Assembly: GCA_024138025.1 (NCBI GenBank)
Contig: JAMXBD010000171.1
Coordinates: forward strand, 372,001-436,000
Length of the DNA: 64,000 bases
DNA from: Combretum micranthum
Lineage: Eukaryota; Streptophyta; Magnoliopsida; Myrtales; Combretaceae
Direction of reading: 5' to 3'
The notes below the pieces were generated by a model, which made no database searches, was not told where the DNA came from, and worked only from the letters and a program-made list of their open reading frames with translations. Each line of letters begins with the position of its first letter. Within the stretch, counting starts at the first letter, position 1. The position numbers and the translations under genes are program-made. Shown piece after piece: positions 46,001-58,080 of the stretch.

Positions 46001-48232
46001 TAATATCATTTGTTAGTTTCATGAAAAAAGAAGCAAAAATGATAGAACATTAATGGAGTAAAACTTCCCTCATAAATCTAATGGGATTGTCTTCATTTAC
46101 TATATATGTTTTGTATATCACGGGACAAATTTACACAAGATAAGGAAAGTAAAAACTATTACATTTTAGTCATATCATTTTCAGAGGAGCTTCTACAGTC
46201 CCGAGTCAACCATCTAACTATTAAAATAAATATAGTAATTAAAATATTAATTATTTTAGTGATTCAATCACAGTTTAGTATGGTGTGAGCTATTGAATAG
46301 TGACGGAACCGGTCCCATCAAAATTAATAATGGGATAATAGAATTTCCCCATTTTCAAATACATATTCCATAAGATATGAACAACCATTCCTTTTACATT
46401 TTATATTTGGAGTTTCTTTATAAAGTACAAAATTAAATGAAAGATTACAAATGATGAATACAAAGATAGAATCTTTCACTTAAATAAATATCAGTTAATG
46501 CTAATGGTATTGTAACCTAATGGTATTAAGTCAGTCTCCTAAGTAAGAAGTATCTTTGAATCCTCTCTTCCGCTAATAATACTCAGGAAAAAAAAATATG
46601 TGCATATATATATATATATATATATTATATATGCTAGTGAATAATGCATCACATTTTCCATGTCTTCCTTTTTTCCCTCCAGAAATTTGGTGTGCTTTTA
46701 GATTAGAAAAATATGCAAGTAATCACTGTACAGTGTCTCAGCCTTAGCTTCTCAATTTAATGCGTTTCATTATTAAAGAGGGTGGAGTCTTGTCAGATAT
46801 TGGACTTGTTTAATCTTATAGTCTTGCCTCATAAAAAATTGATTGGAAATCTTTTGGCCCAACAATCTCCTCAACAAGAACAAAACGCTACACTATGCTT
46901 CCCTCAATTAAGCATTTGATAAAAGAAAATTTCCAATTTTGTTCAGAATTAATGTTTAACTAGAGAGAGCATTAATTTCAATTAGAAGCCATTTAAAGAA
47001 TAGCAAAATTAATAAAATAATTAAATGGTATTTAAGAGTAAAAAAAATTTTGCCAAGACACTATCTAATATGTGAGAAGTTGACTCATGACTCACTTTTA
47101 TATAAACTTAAAAAAAAAAAAGTGCTAGTCCCAGTTCAACCATCAACAATAATCGCCTCAGCTCATGGAAACAATTACAACAACGCTAAATCAACACAAT
47201 AAGAAAGATTTACGATTGGACGTCTTTCTCATACTAAATTTGTATCAATTCATCTTGGAAAATAAGAAAGATTTACAATGACCTTCGTATTATTAGTGTA
47301 CATCCGTGTGTGTATATATATATATATATTATATATAGCAAAGCATATATGAAGAAAAAATCCTATAAAATTCTGGAAAAAAAAATATTTTAAATGTGAG
47401 ATCTATAAGTCAAAACAAATACGATTTGATATACATGAATAAGATAAAGTATCATAACTATCTACCATTTTTAAAAAAAGAAATTATTAATATACAGTTT
47501 ACATAAAACTAATTATTAATATATATTTATTAAATCGCATCTATAAAACAAGATATAAATTTTTATTTAAAAATCGTAAATATAAATTATAATATAATAT
47601 TTTACTATCGCATTTCAGACGAGCAGTATATTTACTATCCAGTTATCTTCGCTTTATACATGCGGTGCCCCCATATATTATTTTTTTATTTTGTTTCCCG
47701 CGGTTGCTTCTGTCGCTATTCAAATTTGCTTCATTGCCTTTTCAAGTACTGTGAGGCTGCATTTTATTGGGAAGTGGGATGGGACCCGCTATGTTACTCG
47801 ATGAGCGAGTTCGTACATTACCTGTAGATAACCATCGCGATTTCAGTTTGCAATATCCATTGTATTTTATTACCGCATATTATGTTGAATAAACACCATT
47901 TTGATATTGTATTTTAATAATTAATTTTTATTTCGATCTTATTTAAATAATTATGATCCTAAGTAAGAAATAAGTTCGATAAATAAGTTCACACCGTTGA
48001 TCATTATCCAGCAAATATTGGCACCTGTGCAGTATTCGGATCCACCTCATCTTTTGCATAAAATAGATGGATCTTAGATTTATTCATAGAAAATTGGTGA
48101 ATTCTTTCGTTGTCAAGTCAACCATGATGAAAAATATCTCTTTTTTTTTTTTTTTTTTAAAGGTTGATGTGAGAGACGATAAATCATCTTGTTGTTGTTT
48201 CTTATTATTAGTGACACCCTTCACTTTCAATT

Positions 48233-48266
<34 letters not shown>

Positions 48267-48442
48267 TTTCCCTCTGCCCCACTCTCTCTCTCACTCTCGA
48301 GTGGCTGGAGTAGAAAGATAGATAATTATCCGTCGCATATTAATAATTTAAGATTTATACTCGTTCCAAGAAATTATAAGAATAATAGTACTTTCTTATT
48401 CTACTCTAATTTGGACCTCACTACTTCAACAGAGCATCAGAT
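46001..48442. other. Intergenic region upstream of UGT copy 3
   Basis: Non-coding. 46425-46505 and 46645-46800 repeat the block around gypsy element 3, and 47985-48120 repeats the UGT copy 2 upstream region. (TA)n tracts lie at about 46605-46630 and 47310-47335. Poly-T runs lie at 48140-48160 and 48235-48264, then a CT-rich run near 48280. Open stretches through the poly-T runs are not genes. Confidence 0.5.
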
Positions 48443-48690
48443 AGGAAAAATCTCAAATTCGATAGTTCAATTTTGTAAGAATATTACATTTGATAATTAA
48501 ATTTTAAAGGTTAGTTTTATATCATATCATATTTTTTATGATTATTTTTATTATCTCATTAAAATCATATGAAAATAGTAAAAATATTTATAAAAAGTTT
48601 GATTAAGTATCAAATTAATAAAAATTTCATATTTTATGTACTAAATTAAATTTCAGTGCAAAATCGACAACCAAATATGAGATTTTCCCC
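48443..48690. mobile_element. MITE-like element in the UGT copy 3 promoter
   Basis: Terminal inverted repeats GGAAAAATCTCAAATTCG (left) versus GGGGAAAATCTCATATTTGG (right end read in reverse). ~250 bp, AT-rich, no ORF. It ends about 210 bp before the UGT start codon, so it could influence expression. Confidence 0.6.
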
Positions 48691-48900
48691 TTCAAATACT
48701 CGGATATCCACTACCTATTTTATTTGTTGGTCAGCACGCATCTTGTCTTCTTCTAATGCAAAACAGATATTTTCTCCTATTATTTGTTCTGACCAACTAT
48801 CCCTGTAAATCCTGCTTATGCATATTTGATATGATAGCATTTATCATACAGCAAACCTTATCTTTCTAACTTTGTTTCATATTTTACAAAGCTAAGCAAT

Positions 48901-50362
48901 ATGAGCTGTGAAACACCCCAGTTACATATCTTCTTCTTCCCTTTCCCAGCTCTAGGACATACAATACCAACTGTAGACATGGCCAAACACTTTGCTAGGA
49001 AAGGGTGTAAGTCCACCATAATCACTACAACATACTATGAACCATTAATTTACAAATCAATAGAGAAAACCCAGAAATCAGGTTATGATATCAGTGTTGC
49101 AACTATCAGGCTGCCTTTAAAAGAGTTGGTTTGCCCGAAAGCTGCCAAAATGTGCAGTCCGTCACTTCCCCAGACATGAGATGGAAATTTATAAAAGCTA
49201 CTGGGATGCTTGATGAACCCCTCGAATGGTTGATCAGGAGAAAAATCCTGATTGTCTTGTTGCTGACATGTTCCTGACTTGGGCAACTAATGTTGCAGCC
49301 AAGTGTGGGATTCCTAGGATTGTTTTTCATGGGATAGGATTTTTCCCTCTATGTGCTATAGAAGTTGTGAGGCTTTATGAGCCTCACAAGAATGTTTCAT
49401 CTGGTTCAGAGCCTTTTGTTATTCCAAACTTCCCTGGTGACATAACTATTACTTGGATGCAAATACCTGATTTTGTAAAGGAAGAAAACGAGTTCTCGAA
49501 GTTAGAGAGGATGATAAAAGAATCCGAAATCAAGAGTTTTGGGGTAGTTGTCAATAGTTTCTATGAGCTTGAATCGGCTTATGCGGATCATTACAGGAAC
49601 GTCCTAGGAAGAAAAGCCTGGCATATTGGACCGCTTTTTCTATGCAATGAAGATATTGAAGAGAATGCACAAAGAGGAAGCAGCAGCAGCAACAGTACAT
49701 CCTCCAATGATTGCTTAAAATGGCTAGACACAAAAGAGCCCTGTTCTGTGATCTACATATGCTATGGAAGCGTGGTCAGTTTCGCTGGTCCTCAGCTTCA
49801 TGAGATAGCCATGGGACTTGAGGCATCAGGCCAACAATTCATTTGGGTAGTGCCAAAAGACCCTGATGTTGAGGAAGGAAAAGAAGAGTGGTTACCCGAA
49901 GGATATGAGAGAAGAATGGAAGGTAAAGGCCTTATAATCAGAGGTTGGGCACCCCAGATTTTGATTCTAGAACATGAAGCGATTGGAGGGTTCGTGAGCC
50001 ATTGCGGGTGGAATTCAACTCTCGAAGCGGTGTCATCAGGGGTGCCTATGGTCACATGGCCAGTATCTGCTGAACAGTTCTACAATGAGAAGCTTGTGAC
50101 ACAAGTGCTCAAGACCGGTATTCCTGTTGGTGTCAAGCAATGGGAGAGTCCACTTGGTGAGAGACTACATGGTGATTTCATAAAACGGGACCTTGTGGAA
50201 AAAGCATTGAGGGAAATCATGGTGGATGAGGAATCAGGGGAAATGAGGAGAAGAGCAAAGGGATATGCAGATTTGGCAAAGAAAGCTGTTGAAAAAGGTG
50301 GATCTTCTTTTGATGATCTGAATAAACTTTTGGAGGAGTTGAGATTAGTGAGGAATTGTTAA
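48901..50362 (+). pseudogene. UGT copy 3, UGT73-type glycosyltransferase with two one-base deletions
   Basis: Close paralogue of UGT copy 2, intronless, UDP-sugar-dependent and probably cytosolic. It starts at 48901 (MSCETPQLHIFFFP), with catalytic His20 in LGHTIPTVDMA. One base is missing near 49123-49126 and another in the A-run at 49241-49245. Between them the family sequence (SCQNVQSVTSPDMRWKF) is in another frame. From 49226 the frame is open for 378 codons and contains CLVADMF (with the partner Asp), the PSPG box from WAPQ at 49946, HCGWNS, and a complete C-terminus with RRRAKGYADLAKKAVEKGGS, stop at 50360-50362. Corrected length is about 487 residues, normal for the family. The rest of the sequence is so well kept that assembly error in short runs, or a very recent pseudogene, are both plausible. 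Confidence 0.9.
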
Positions 50363-51824
50363 AGCACTTGTAAGACGAACGCATTAGTCAAATGAAGCAG
50401 TTAACATACTTCTGTTGTACTTGTGTGTAAAAGCTTATTTTATATGTGAGCAATCTACTTATCTCTTTTAATCTTATTTTTTGAAAATATGAGTTATGTA
50501 TTAAATGTAATATGCACACCATATCTACAAGTTTAAGTTTTTACATCAGATCATTACAGTATTAACTTTGACATTGTATTAGAGTATGAGGTAATAAATT
50601 TGAATCCTCTACATTTATTTCAACTCAATTTCAATTGAGTTGTCCAATAGATGTGACACTAGCCTGAATAATATTTATACCCAAAAATCATAATAGAATT
50701 TGCTTCTCTACCAATTTTGAACCAGCCAGCGTAGGCGGCAGTTCCCAAGCTTTACGAAAAAAATTTAGTGGGAAATTATTGGAAACTAGTTTAAGAACCA
50801 CAACCGGTAGCCTGCCCTGTTACAAGATCTGCCTTGGAACCATGGAGGCTGCATGCTGATTCTGGTTATATGAAAAACGTTCAAGAAGTCTGCCGAAACC
50901 AGCTACTTTTTGACATGATTTAGGGGAAAAATTTTCCAATTTTCCTTTGTTTGTTAGGTTTAAAAGACACTTGAAGCGGAACATAACATTCCCGAGTATA
51001 AGAAATAAGCTTTTCCCATTTAAGGAAAAACCTATATGTATATGTATATATATTTTCAGAAACGACTCAACACCTTTGGAAAATGGGAAGTTTTTTCAAA
51101 TTAGTTTGAACAAGCCCTTTTAACTCTGGAATTATGGTTTAAATATATGCTTTTTAATTTTATTCTATCTATAGACTATATGTTATATTTCAAACACCAG
51201 AAGACATTATTGGGGAAAGGAAACAAGACCTGTTAAAAAATGTAAATAAAAATCAAGTTAAAGAGGTTGCTATTGTAAATTTTGAAGAAACAATCTACGT
51301 TTGTACGAGTTTTAAAAGCTCAAGCTAAGTATAAGAGCACATCGGAAGGCAAGTATACGTGTAACATCACAAATATGTACATATAGGATCCGTGAACGTC
51401 ATTGTTAAGCTCATAATCGCACAAAATTTCTCAAGACCACATTTAAGCATACCTAACACTACAACCAAATTTTGTTAAGACAAATGAACATTTATGAAAT
51501 TGCTTTAAACATGTTTGTTCAAGAGTTAGTGGAAAAAAAAAAAAAAGGGTATTATTTAGAGCTTAGCAATAGTAGGCTGAAAGGGGCTCGAAATCTCTAG
51601 GTTCTGGAGTGAGTGACATATGTTAAAGGCTTGGTTTTGATCTCCAAAGTTTCAAAAACTGTACTCGTAGTGCTTGGTAGGGTATGATCTCATACTACCT
51701 TCAAATCTATTTAGAATCTTTACCCTGCTTAGTAAAAGTTCAATGTTATAGGTAGTGTGATTCTTCAATGTTTGTGGACTTCTGTGTATTCCACCTTTAT
51801 AAAGCATCATTACTTAATATACTT
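50363..51824. other. 3' flank of UGT copy 3
   Basis: AT-rich non-coding DNA, with a short poly-A at about 51533-51546. No gene or repeat recognised. Confidence 0.5.
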
Positions 51825-52322
51825 CAATTTTGCAAATATTAAAAGCCAATCAAGTTGGCTTGTAACCTACTGTTTTAAATGAACCATTGGTCAAGCAAGC
51901 TAACCAATATTATATCTCTATTTTAGTAGATACTTTATTTACACAAATTGCATTTAGTTATTATGTTGTGTTTTTTCATTGAAGTTCATTAGACTTGCAT
52001 CATAATTTACATTTAGAAGTTATATTGATTTCAAAATTGAATATCATGGTGTTAAAAATGAAGGACTACAATATTCTCGACGAAAAAGTTAATGAGATGA
52101 AATTAAAAAAAAAAATACAAGTCTTTAAAGAAACTCTAAAACCTGTAGAATTTGATAAAGTGCCGGTTATATGTGGTTCTTTGAGATCATAAAGTAGGCT
52201 TTGGTTTCGGACTTTTGAAACCTACATTTACTAGATAAATGCCGAGTAAAGGTTTCTATCGTGTCTATCTCAAATATGCTCATCCTTAGATGAATCTGTG
52301 ACTGCTTATGCTAATCAACCTA
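51825..52322. repeat. Duplicated non-coding block, copy 2
   Basis: Counterpart of 23030-23520. The similarity stops near AATCAACC at 52320 and resumes near 54475 with ATTCCATAACAAATAATCTT, showing a ~2.1 kb insertion in this copy. The short open frame at 51995-52192 is not preserved in copy 1. Confidence 0.7.
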
Positions 52323-54464
52323 TGTAGTATATGGCTATAAATATATATGCATAAATCAACCAACCAAAATAGTATGTGAAATATCCTAAAGAAATGCATT
52401 TATAATGAAGGATAAATAAGTAATTTTAATTTTTTTAACAAGAACAAAATTGTCCATTGATAATAAATTTCAAAAGATACCTTAGTTTCCCAACGTATTA
52501 CTATCAAGAAGATAACAGTCTCCTATTTTCTTTGTTTTTTCCTTCCTTTCTCCATCGTATTTTCATAGAAAATCCTTTGGATTCTTGAAGAAATTCTGGA
52601 AAACAACTCATGCTAAGTGAAATTCCTTTGTATTTCCCACTATTTGTCTAACAAAATAAATCTTAGAAACAAAGTTTTTGACATATGTTTATTTATTTTT
52701 TATTTTTTGTTAATATTAAGATTTGATGGGAGAACAAACATTTATTAGGAAGATTAAACAATCTTTAATGACAAAAAGGAATTGGAAAGTGGGAACATAA
52801 AGGATTGATTTGAAGGTAATGTGAGTTCTTCATAAAAGTTACATCTTTTGTTTGCAAGATTCAATCTTTATGAAAGATTTGTCAAGATGAGTATTTGGTT
52901 TGAATAAATGTTAAGTTTGGATTCTTAGTTGTGTTTTTAATGTTAGAAACAAAGAAAATCGAAACTTTGTAAAATTCGTGAAAAACCCTACATTTTGTAC
53001 TGTGTAATTTTGTTCACTACTTGTGCAGAAGATTGTGTACAATGGTATTTATGTTCTGCCCTCTTTTACTTTTCTACACGACTTCCTTGCATAGCTTGTG
53101 TAGAAGGTCTTACACTTTGATAGTGCTTTCTACCCTTTATTTGTCTTTTGCACGACCTCCCTGCACAAGGCTTTGTACATAGCTTGTGTATAGCACAATT
53201 TTTCCAAAACTTGATTTATCTTTCTAAAAAACACTTGAAGATTGTTCAGTTAACTTCTTTAAGTCTTATTACTCCTTTAAAAACCCGATGTCTTGTTACT
53301 ATCAAGTATTTACTATTTTTCCTTACCTTCTTTATTACAATTTAAAACTACAATGTATATATGTAAATACTTTATACAAATACCTAGTTTAACATAACAG
53401 TAAGAGAGTGGCGCCTAGAGAATGTTATTTAGGAATAAGTTGAGAAATGTAAAAAAGTCTAAGTACCTTTATATGTTATAAATTAAGGTTAGAGTTTCCT
53501 AGCAATTAGACTAAGTTAAATTATCCATCCATGTATGCATATAACTTGCTTGTTGCTTGTGTTTGTTTAAGATAGAATCTTAAATTGATTAATTAACTAT
53601 TTGGCTAAAAAAAAATTTACTTGTTGCTTGCACGTGACTGCTAGTAATAGGTAGAGAGTATTCACGCTATTATCGCGGTAACTTGATAATCCATGTATGG
53701 TGTTGTTTGGAAGTAATATTGTGTATGGAAATGATTTGGGTAGATTTAAGTGTTTCTATTTTAGGAATATTATGGAGTACCCAATATTCATGTTTTGGAC
53801 TCTTGAATGTTGGGGAGTACCTAACATTACGTATATGTATATTATTATATTTATGTATGGCAAGATACTGAGTTATCCTTATATTTTTTGTTTGGCTTAA
53901 ATCAAAGATAATAAAATGTTGGTTGTTGCATTAGTATTGGGTTTTTATGAATGTGTTCTTGTAAATTAATTAGGTATGTGTGCTTATTAGTATATCGTAT
54001 TAGGCTTAGCTTACTCTTTTATCTTTTTCAGGTACAGTGGCAACATGTTGATTAATATATTTATTTACAGCCGAATAAGCGGATTGGGATTGTCGTTAGC
54101 TTTGAAGACCTTCTAAAATAGAAATATTGGACATGTAATGATTTAAGTATAATTGGTCTAGGTAGCAAAATATGTTTACTGTTTGTTGGTAACACCTAGT
54201 AAATTTGAAATACTTACAGTTAGTAGAGTTCCTTTTTCTAAAGCCATCTATTAGATTAAAGTATATAGATTAAAAGATATTACTTATCTTATAGTTTACA
54301 AATTCATGTATGTGTTTTGATACTATTTGAAGTTACTGATGAAAGAGAGATTTTGGAGCTAATTATGATGTTATGTGGATATTAGTAGGTTTTGAGCCGT
54401 TCGTGTCTATATTAAATATGGGTATCTAGCGGGTTGTAAATGGCCCTAAATTTAAGATGTTACA
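52323..54464 (+). mobile_element. Candidate solo LTR or degenerate insertion in duplicated block
   Basis: The 2142-bp segment is absent from the other copy of the block. It begins TGTAG and ends TTACA (TGTA/TACA termini), and its end GGCCCTAAATTTAAGATGTTACA-like sequence resembles LTR ends. No coding domain is seen, and the 5-bp flanks (ACCTA, GCATG) do not match. The orientation is a guess. Confidence 0.45.
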
Positions 54465-54529
54465 GCATGTGTATTTATCTCATTCCATAACAAATAATCT
54501 TGATATATATGGAATGAAATTACACACTA

Positions 54530-55730
54530 AGAATACTCAAGAGGGAGGGAGGAGAGGTTGAATTGAGTATTTGCCTTAAAAGCCCAAATAATTGATTTTT
54601 AATTTAATAGATAAAAAAACTAATATAGTTTGCAGTGGATAGATAACAACAGATATATTGCGTAAATTAAAGAGATAGAGAAAATTAAGATAATATTTTA
54701 ACATGGAGTTCGGCCCATTTCTTACTCTCTATAGTTCACTAAATGCCTAAATTGAGGTCTTTATCACCTCTTATATTAATTTTAGAAATTAGCTCAAGAT
54801 GTGCAATTACACCACTCAGTATATAAAATATTTTCTCTCTCTTTAAATGCTCTAAATGAATAGTAATAAATAAGAATAGAGCTCTAGAGTGTATTTTCTC
54901 TCTCTTTATGATTTGCGAAAATTATATACAAGAGAACAAGAAAAATAAATATTTGTTTGATCGCAATAAAAAACTCATAAATGAATTTGGCACTTTGTTC
55001 TTTTTCTCTCCACTGTTGATCTCCTAGGACTGAATATATATAGCATTTGAATTTCAAATGTCCATTAGAGACAATGTCTTTAAGTAGCCAAGCATTTAAT
55101 GCGGTTCGACGGCTCTTTTCTTGCCATGTTAGCTTAAGTATTTAACTCGTCGTGCCTCAAATGCTTGTCACACCTTAATTTGTCACGCCCCAACTTTGCC
55201 TTTAATAGCCTTCTCACACGTGTGCTTCTTCGAGCCTCAAATTTGAAATGCCACTCCCTAAGTCTTCATTACTCGAGCCCTTGATGAGACCCGCGACCAA
55301 CACTATGAGGCTCTTATCTTTATTGAGCCTTGGTTTTCAACTAGTTGCATCTTAACTCTTTAGCTTATCGAGCCCTTGACATGACCTACAACAAGTATGT
55401 TCATTTCTTTAATTTGTCGTGCTTTAGACTTGAACTTGTCATACCTTGATCACTTGACTTGTCTAGGCCTCAACTAACCCCTCGAGTACTGATTCTTCAT
55501 ATTTGAGCTTGTCAAGCTTTGGCTTTAGCTTTATCGTGCCTTGATCACTTGATTTTGGCTTGCTCTCGATAGCTTCTATTTTTGTTAAAACTTGCAAAAA
55601 ACTCCACAAACATGCACAATATGCATATATATATATATATATATTTATGACTAATTAAGTGTAGTTACATCAAATAAATAATTAATTGTGTATTATATTG
55701 TGTCATCAAATACCACATTGAACACTCGAG
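54530..55730. repeat. Possible copia long-LTR fragment
   Basis: Begins with GAGGGAGGGAGGAGAGGTTGA-type sequence that resembles the downstream part of some plant copia LTRs, and ends with GTGTCATCAAATACCACATTG. It contains a 219-bp segment (55083-55301) repeated at 63462-63681. A (TA)n run lies at about 55628-55645. No ORF. Confidence 0.35.
55083..55301. repeat. Direct repeat, left copy
   Basis: Closely similar to 63462-63681: GCATTTAATGC, GGCTCTTTTCTTGCCAT, TCGTCGTGCCTCAAATGCTT and CTTCTTCGAGCCTCAAATTT are shared. The copies are in the same orientation, about 8.4 kb apart. Confidence 0.8.
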
Positions 55731-58080
55731 TTCAATAGGGAATAGAGACATAGAGTACTTGTACTTTAATTTTTGGCAATTTAATATTGAACTTTTGTTT
55801 TAAGTGATTTAGTAGCTATTTTTCCAATATAGAGCTTTTGTTGATGAAAAGTTAATGGTTGTTATATATATATATATATATATAACATTTTAGTATATCT
55901 ACTTAGTTTTAATTGTATTTTAGTGTTCATTGTTTATTTTTGATGTATTTAGTGTCTATTTACTAATAAATTTATTAAAAATTAATATTTGAATTTCTTA
56001 ATTGATATATTATTTTAAAAAATTAAAAAAAATTATTTGTAATAATATTTTCATTCATGCAAAATTTTCCAATGTGATGTTAGCAAGTTTTATATGATTA
56101 GGAAGCTCATAACATGTCGTGCAAATTTAAAATGGTTATAAATTGTAAACTAAATGTTATTTTTTTCTCTTGAGATGCAATTTTTCTAATTCATTGAATA
56201 TATACTTCCATATAATATAATAGAATTTCAATATTGATTTTGCAAATTTTGTGATTTTGTAATTTGTAAATAAGACATAATATAAATGAAAAGCTATAGT
56301 CGTTGGAACGTTCGTATTGTAAATTATATGAAAAAAAGTATTATTAAATATAATCTTTTTTTAGACTGGCATGTTTGCCCTTTTTACTTTTTTTTTTTTT
56401 TTGCATTTTCAAAATTAAATACTATTGTTGGTAAAAATTTTACCAGGCCTCTATGTTAAAGTGTGGCAAGATTTTTTTTTTTTTTTTTTTGTTTGGATGG
56501 AAGATTTAATTCAAGTCTTTTACTTAAATGATATAGCCATTGGCCATTTCAAACTAGAAATGTCCTTGGGTCGGATCAAAAATGAAACTCGACCTAAACT
56601 GACCATGACAGGTTCATTGGACCCACATTACAGAGTTGGTGGGTTCTACATGACTCTACATAAACCCATTCGAACTGGCTGGTCCAAAAGGGTTCGACCA
56701 ATTTAAAATAATTTTTTTTGTCTTTAATTTTAAGGTGGAATTTTTTCCTTTTTTTTTTTAAGGGTCAGACCCGTTTTGACCCATTTTGTGAACCAACAAG
56801 TCCACGGGTCCGAATCACCCTACCATCAAAACAGAGTAGTTCCGGTTCTATGTTTTGAGGACCAAGACTTAGAGAGTCGAGTCGACAGGTTCAACCCAAC
56901 TGACTTGACCTAACTCGATAAGATGTCTATTTCAAATTGATGATTGTCATGACTAGAATTGAGTAGTTACTATAACTTTTTCAAAATAACTTAAAAGAGA
57001 TTCTTTTCTTCCAACCAAACAAGTAAGCCAATCAATATGAATCACTTGATCTTAATTTAAAGAAATGTTATAATATATAGACAAGTATTATTCAACAAGT
57101 TTGGAAATTAAGATTATGACTTATTTGGATGATATTATTTTATGTTTAACTATCACTTAAAGAATTAGATAAAAATACAACTTTGATAAAGATAATTACA
57201 TAATTATCATCACTATATCACATGTTGCAATATAGGTTTTTTTTTTTTTTTTTTTGGTGTATCACATACATGTAATTATTTAACATGTATCACATAACCA
57301 ACATGCAATACACATTTAGACCCATAACGCATGTTGATTATGTGATATAGTTATTTTCAAAAGTTTGTCAAAACATATCGCTATGTCACATGTTAGAAAT
57401 ATGATATTAGTGTAAATCACTATATCGCATTATCAACATATAATATAGAGATGGTAATTTTATAATTTTTTTCTCAAAAATGATAGACATGTTGTTCACC
57501 CTATTTGGATTGTCTAATTTTCATCTATATCTAATATTTGGTTTTGACCTGCATCTCTATGTTATCTATATTTGATTTGTGTCTAGTTTGTTTGATTTGT
57601 TTATGAGTAAAAATATCTATTTATTGACAAAAATTCTGAATCGAAATGACACTATGTTATCGACATGCCAATTAACCAAACAAAGTAAGCTAAATGACAC
57701 CTAATTTATAGATTTCAATCATTTCAAAATTTACCTAGCAAATTTAGTCATTAAGCACATGTAAGATCATATATATATAAATGAAGTTGAGATCAAGAGT
57801 TTCTAATAATATAAGATTTTATCAAAATCAAAGATCACATGCAAAAAGATATTTAGGGTGGAAATTATTATATATAAATAATTTTCTATTTAGTTATAAA
57901 AACAATGTACCAATAAAAAATTTAAATTTTAAAAGTAAATAAAGAATTTTCTTTTAATTTTTAAAATGATATACCAATTAAGAAAAGTTAAATATTAATT
58001 TTAATAAATTAATTAGTGAATAGCTTATAAAATACCTGAAACTAAAGTATAAAAAAGATGCAATTAAAACAAAAGCAGAA
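55731..58080. other. AT-rich intergenic region
   Basis: No genes. (TA)n at about 55865-55883, poly-T runs at 56391, 56473 and 57238. A stretch at 56560-56930 rich in GGGTC/GACCC motifs may be an old transposon fragment. 57200-57470 repeats short motifs of the type TATCACATGTTG and ATGTGATATAG on both strands. Confidence 0.4.

Noticed and set aside
46605..47335. (TA)n tracts as possible functional sites
   Set aside because: Simple microsatellites common in AT-rich plant DNA, with no associated structure beyond the palindrome at 44160 reported separately.
48067..48500. Open frames running through poly-T as poly-Phe
   Set aside because: Low-complexity artefact of T runs, with no start context and no similarity to any gene.
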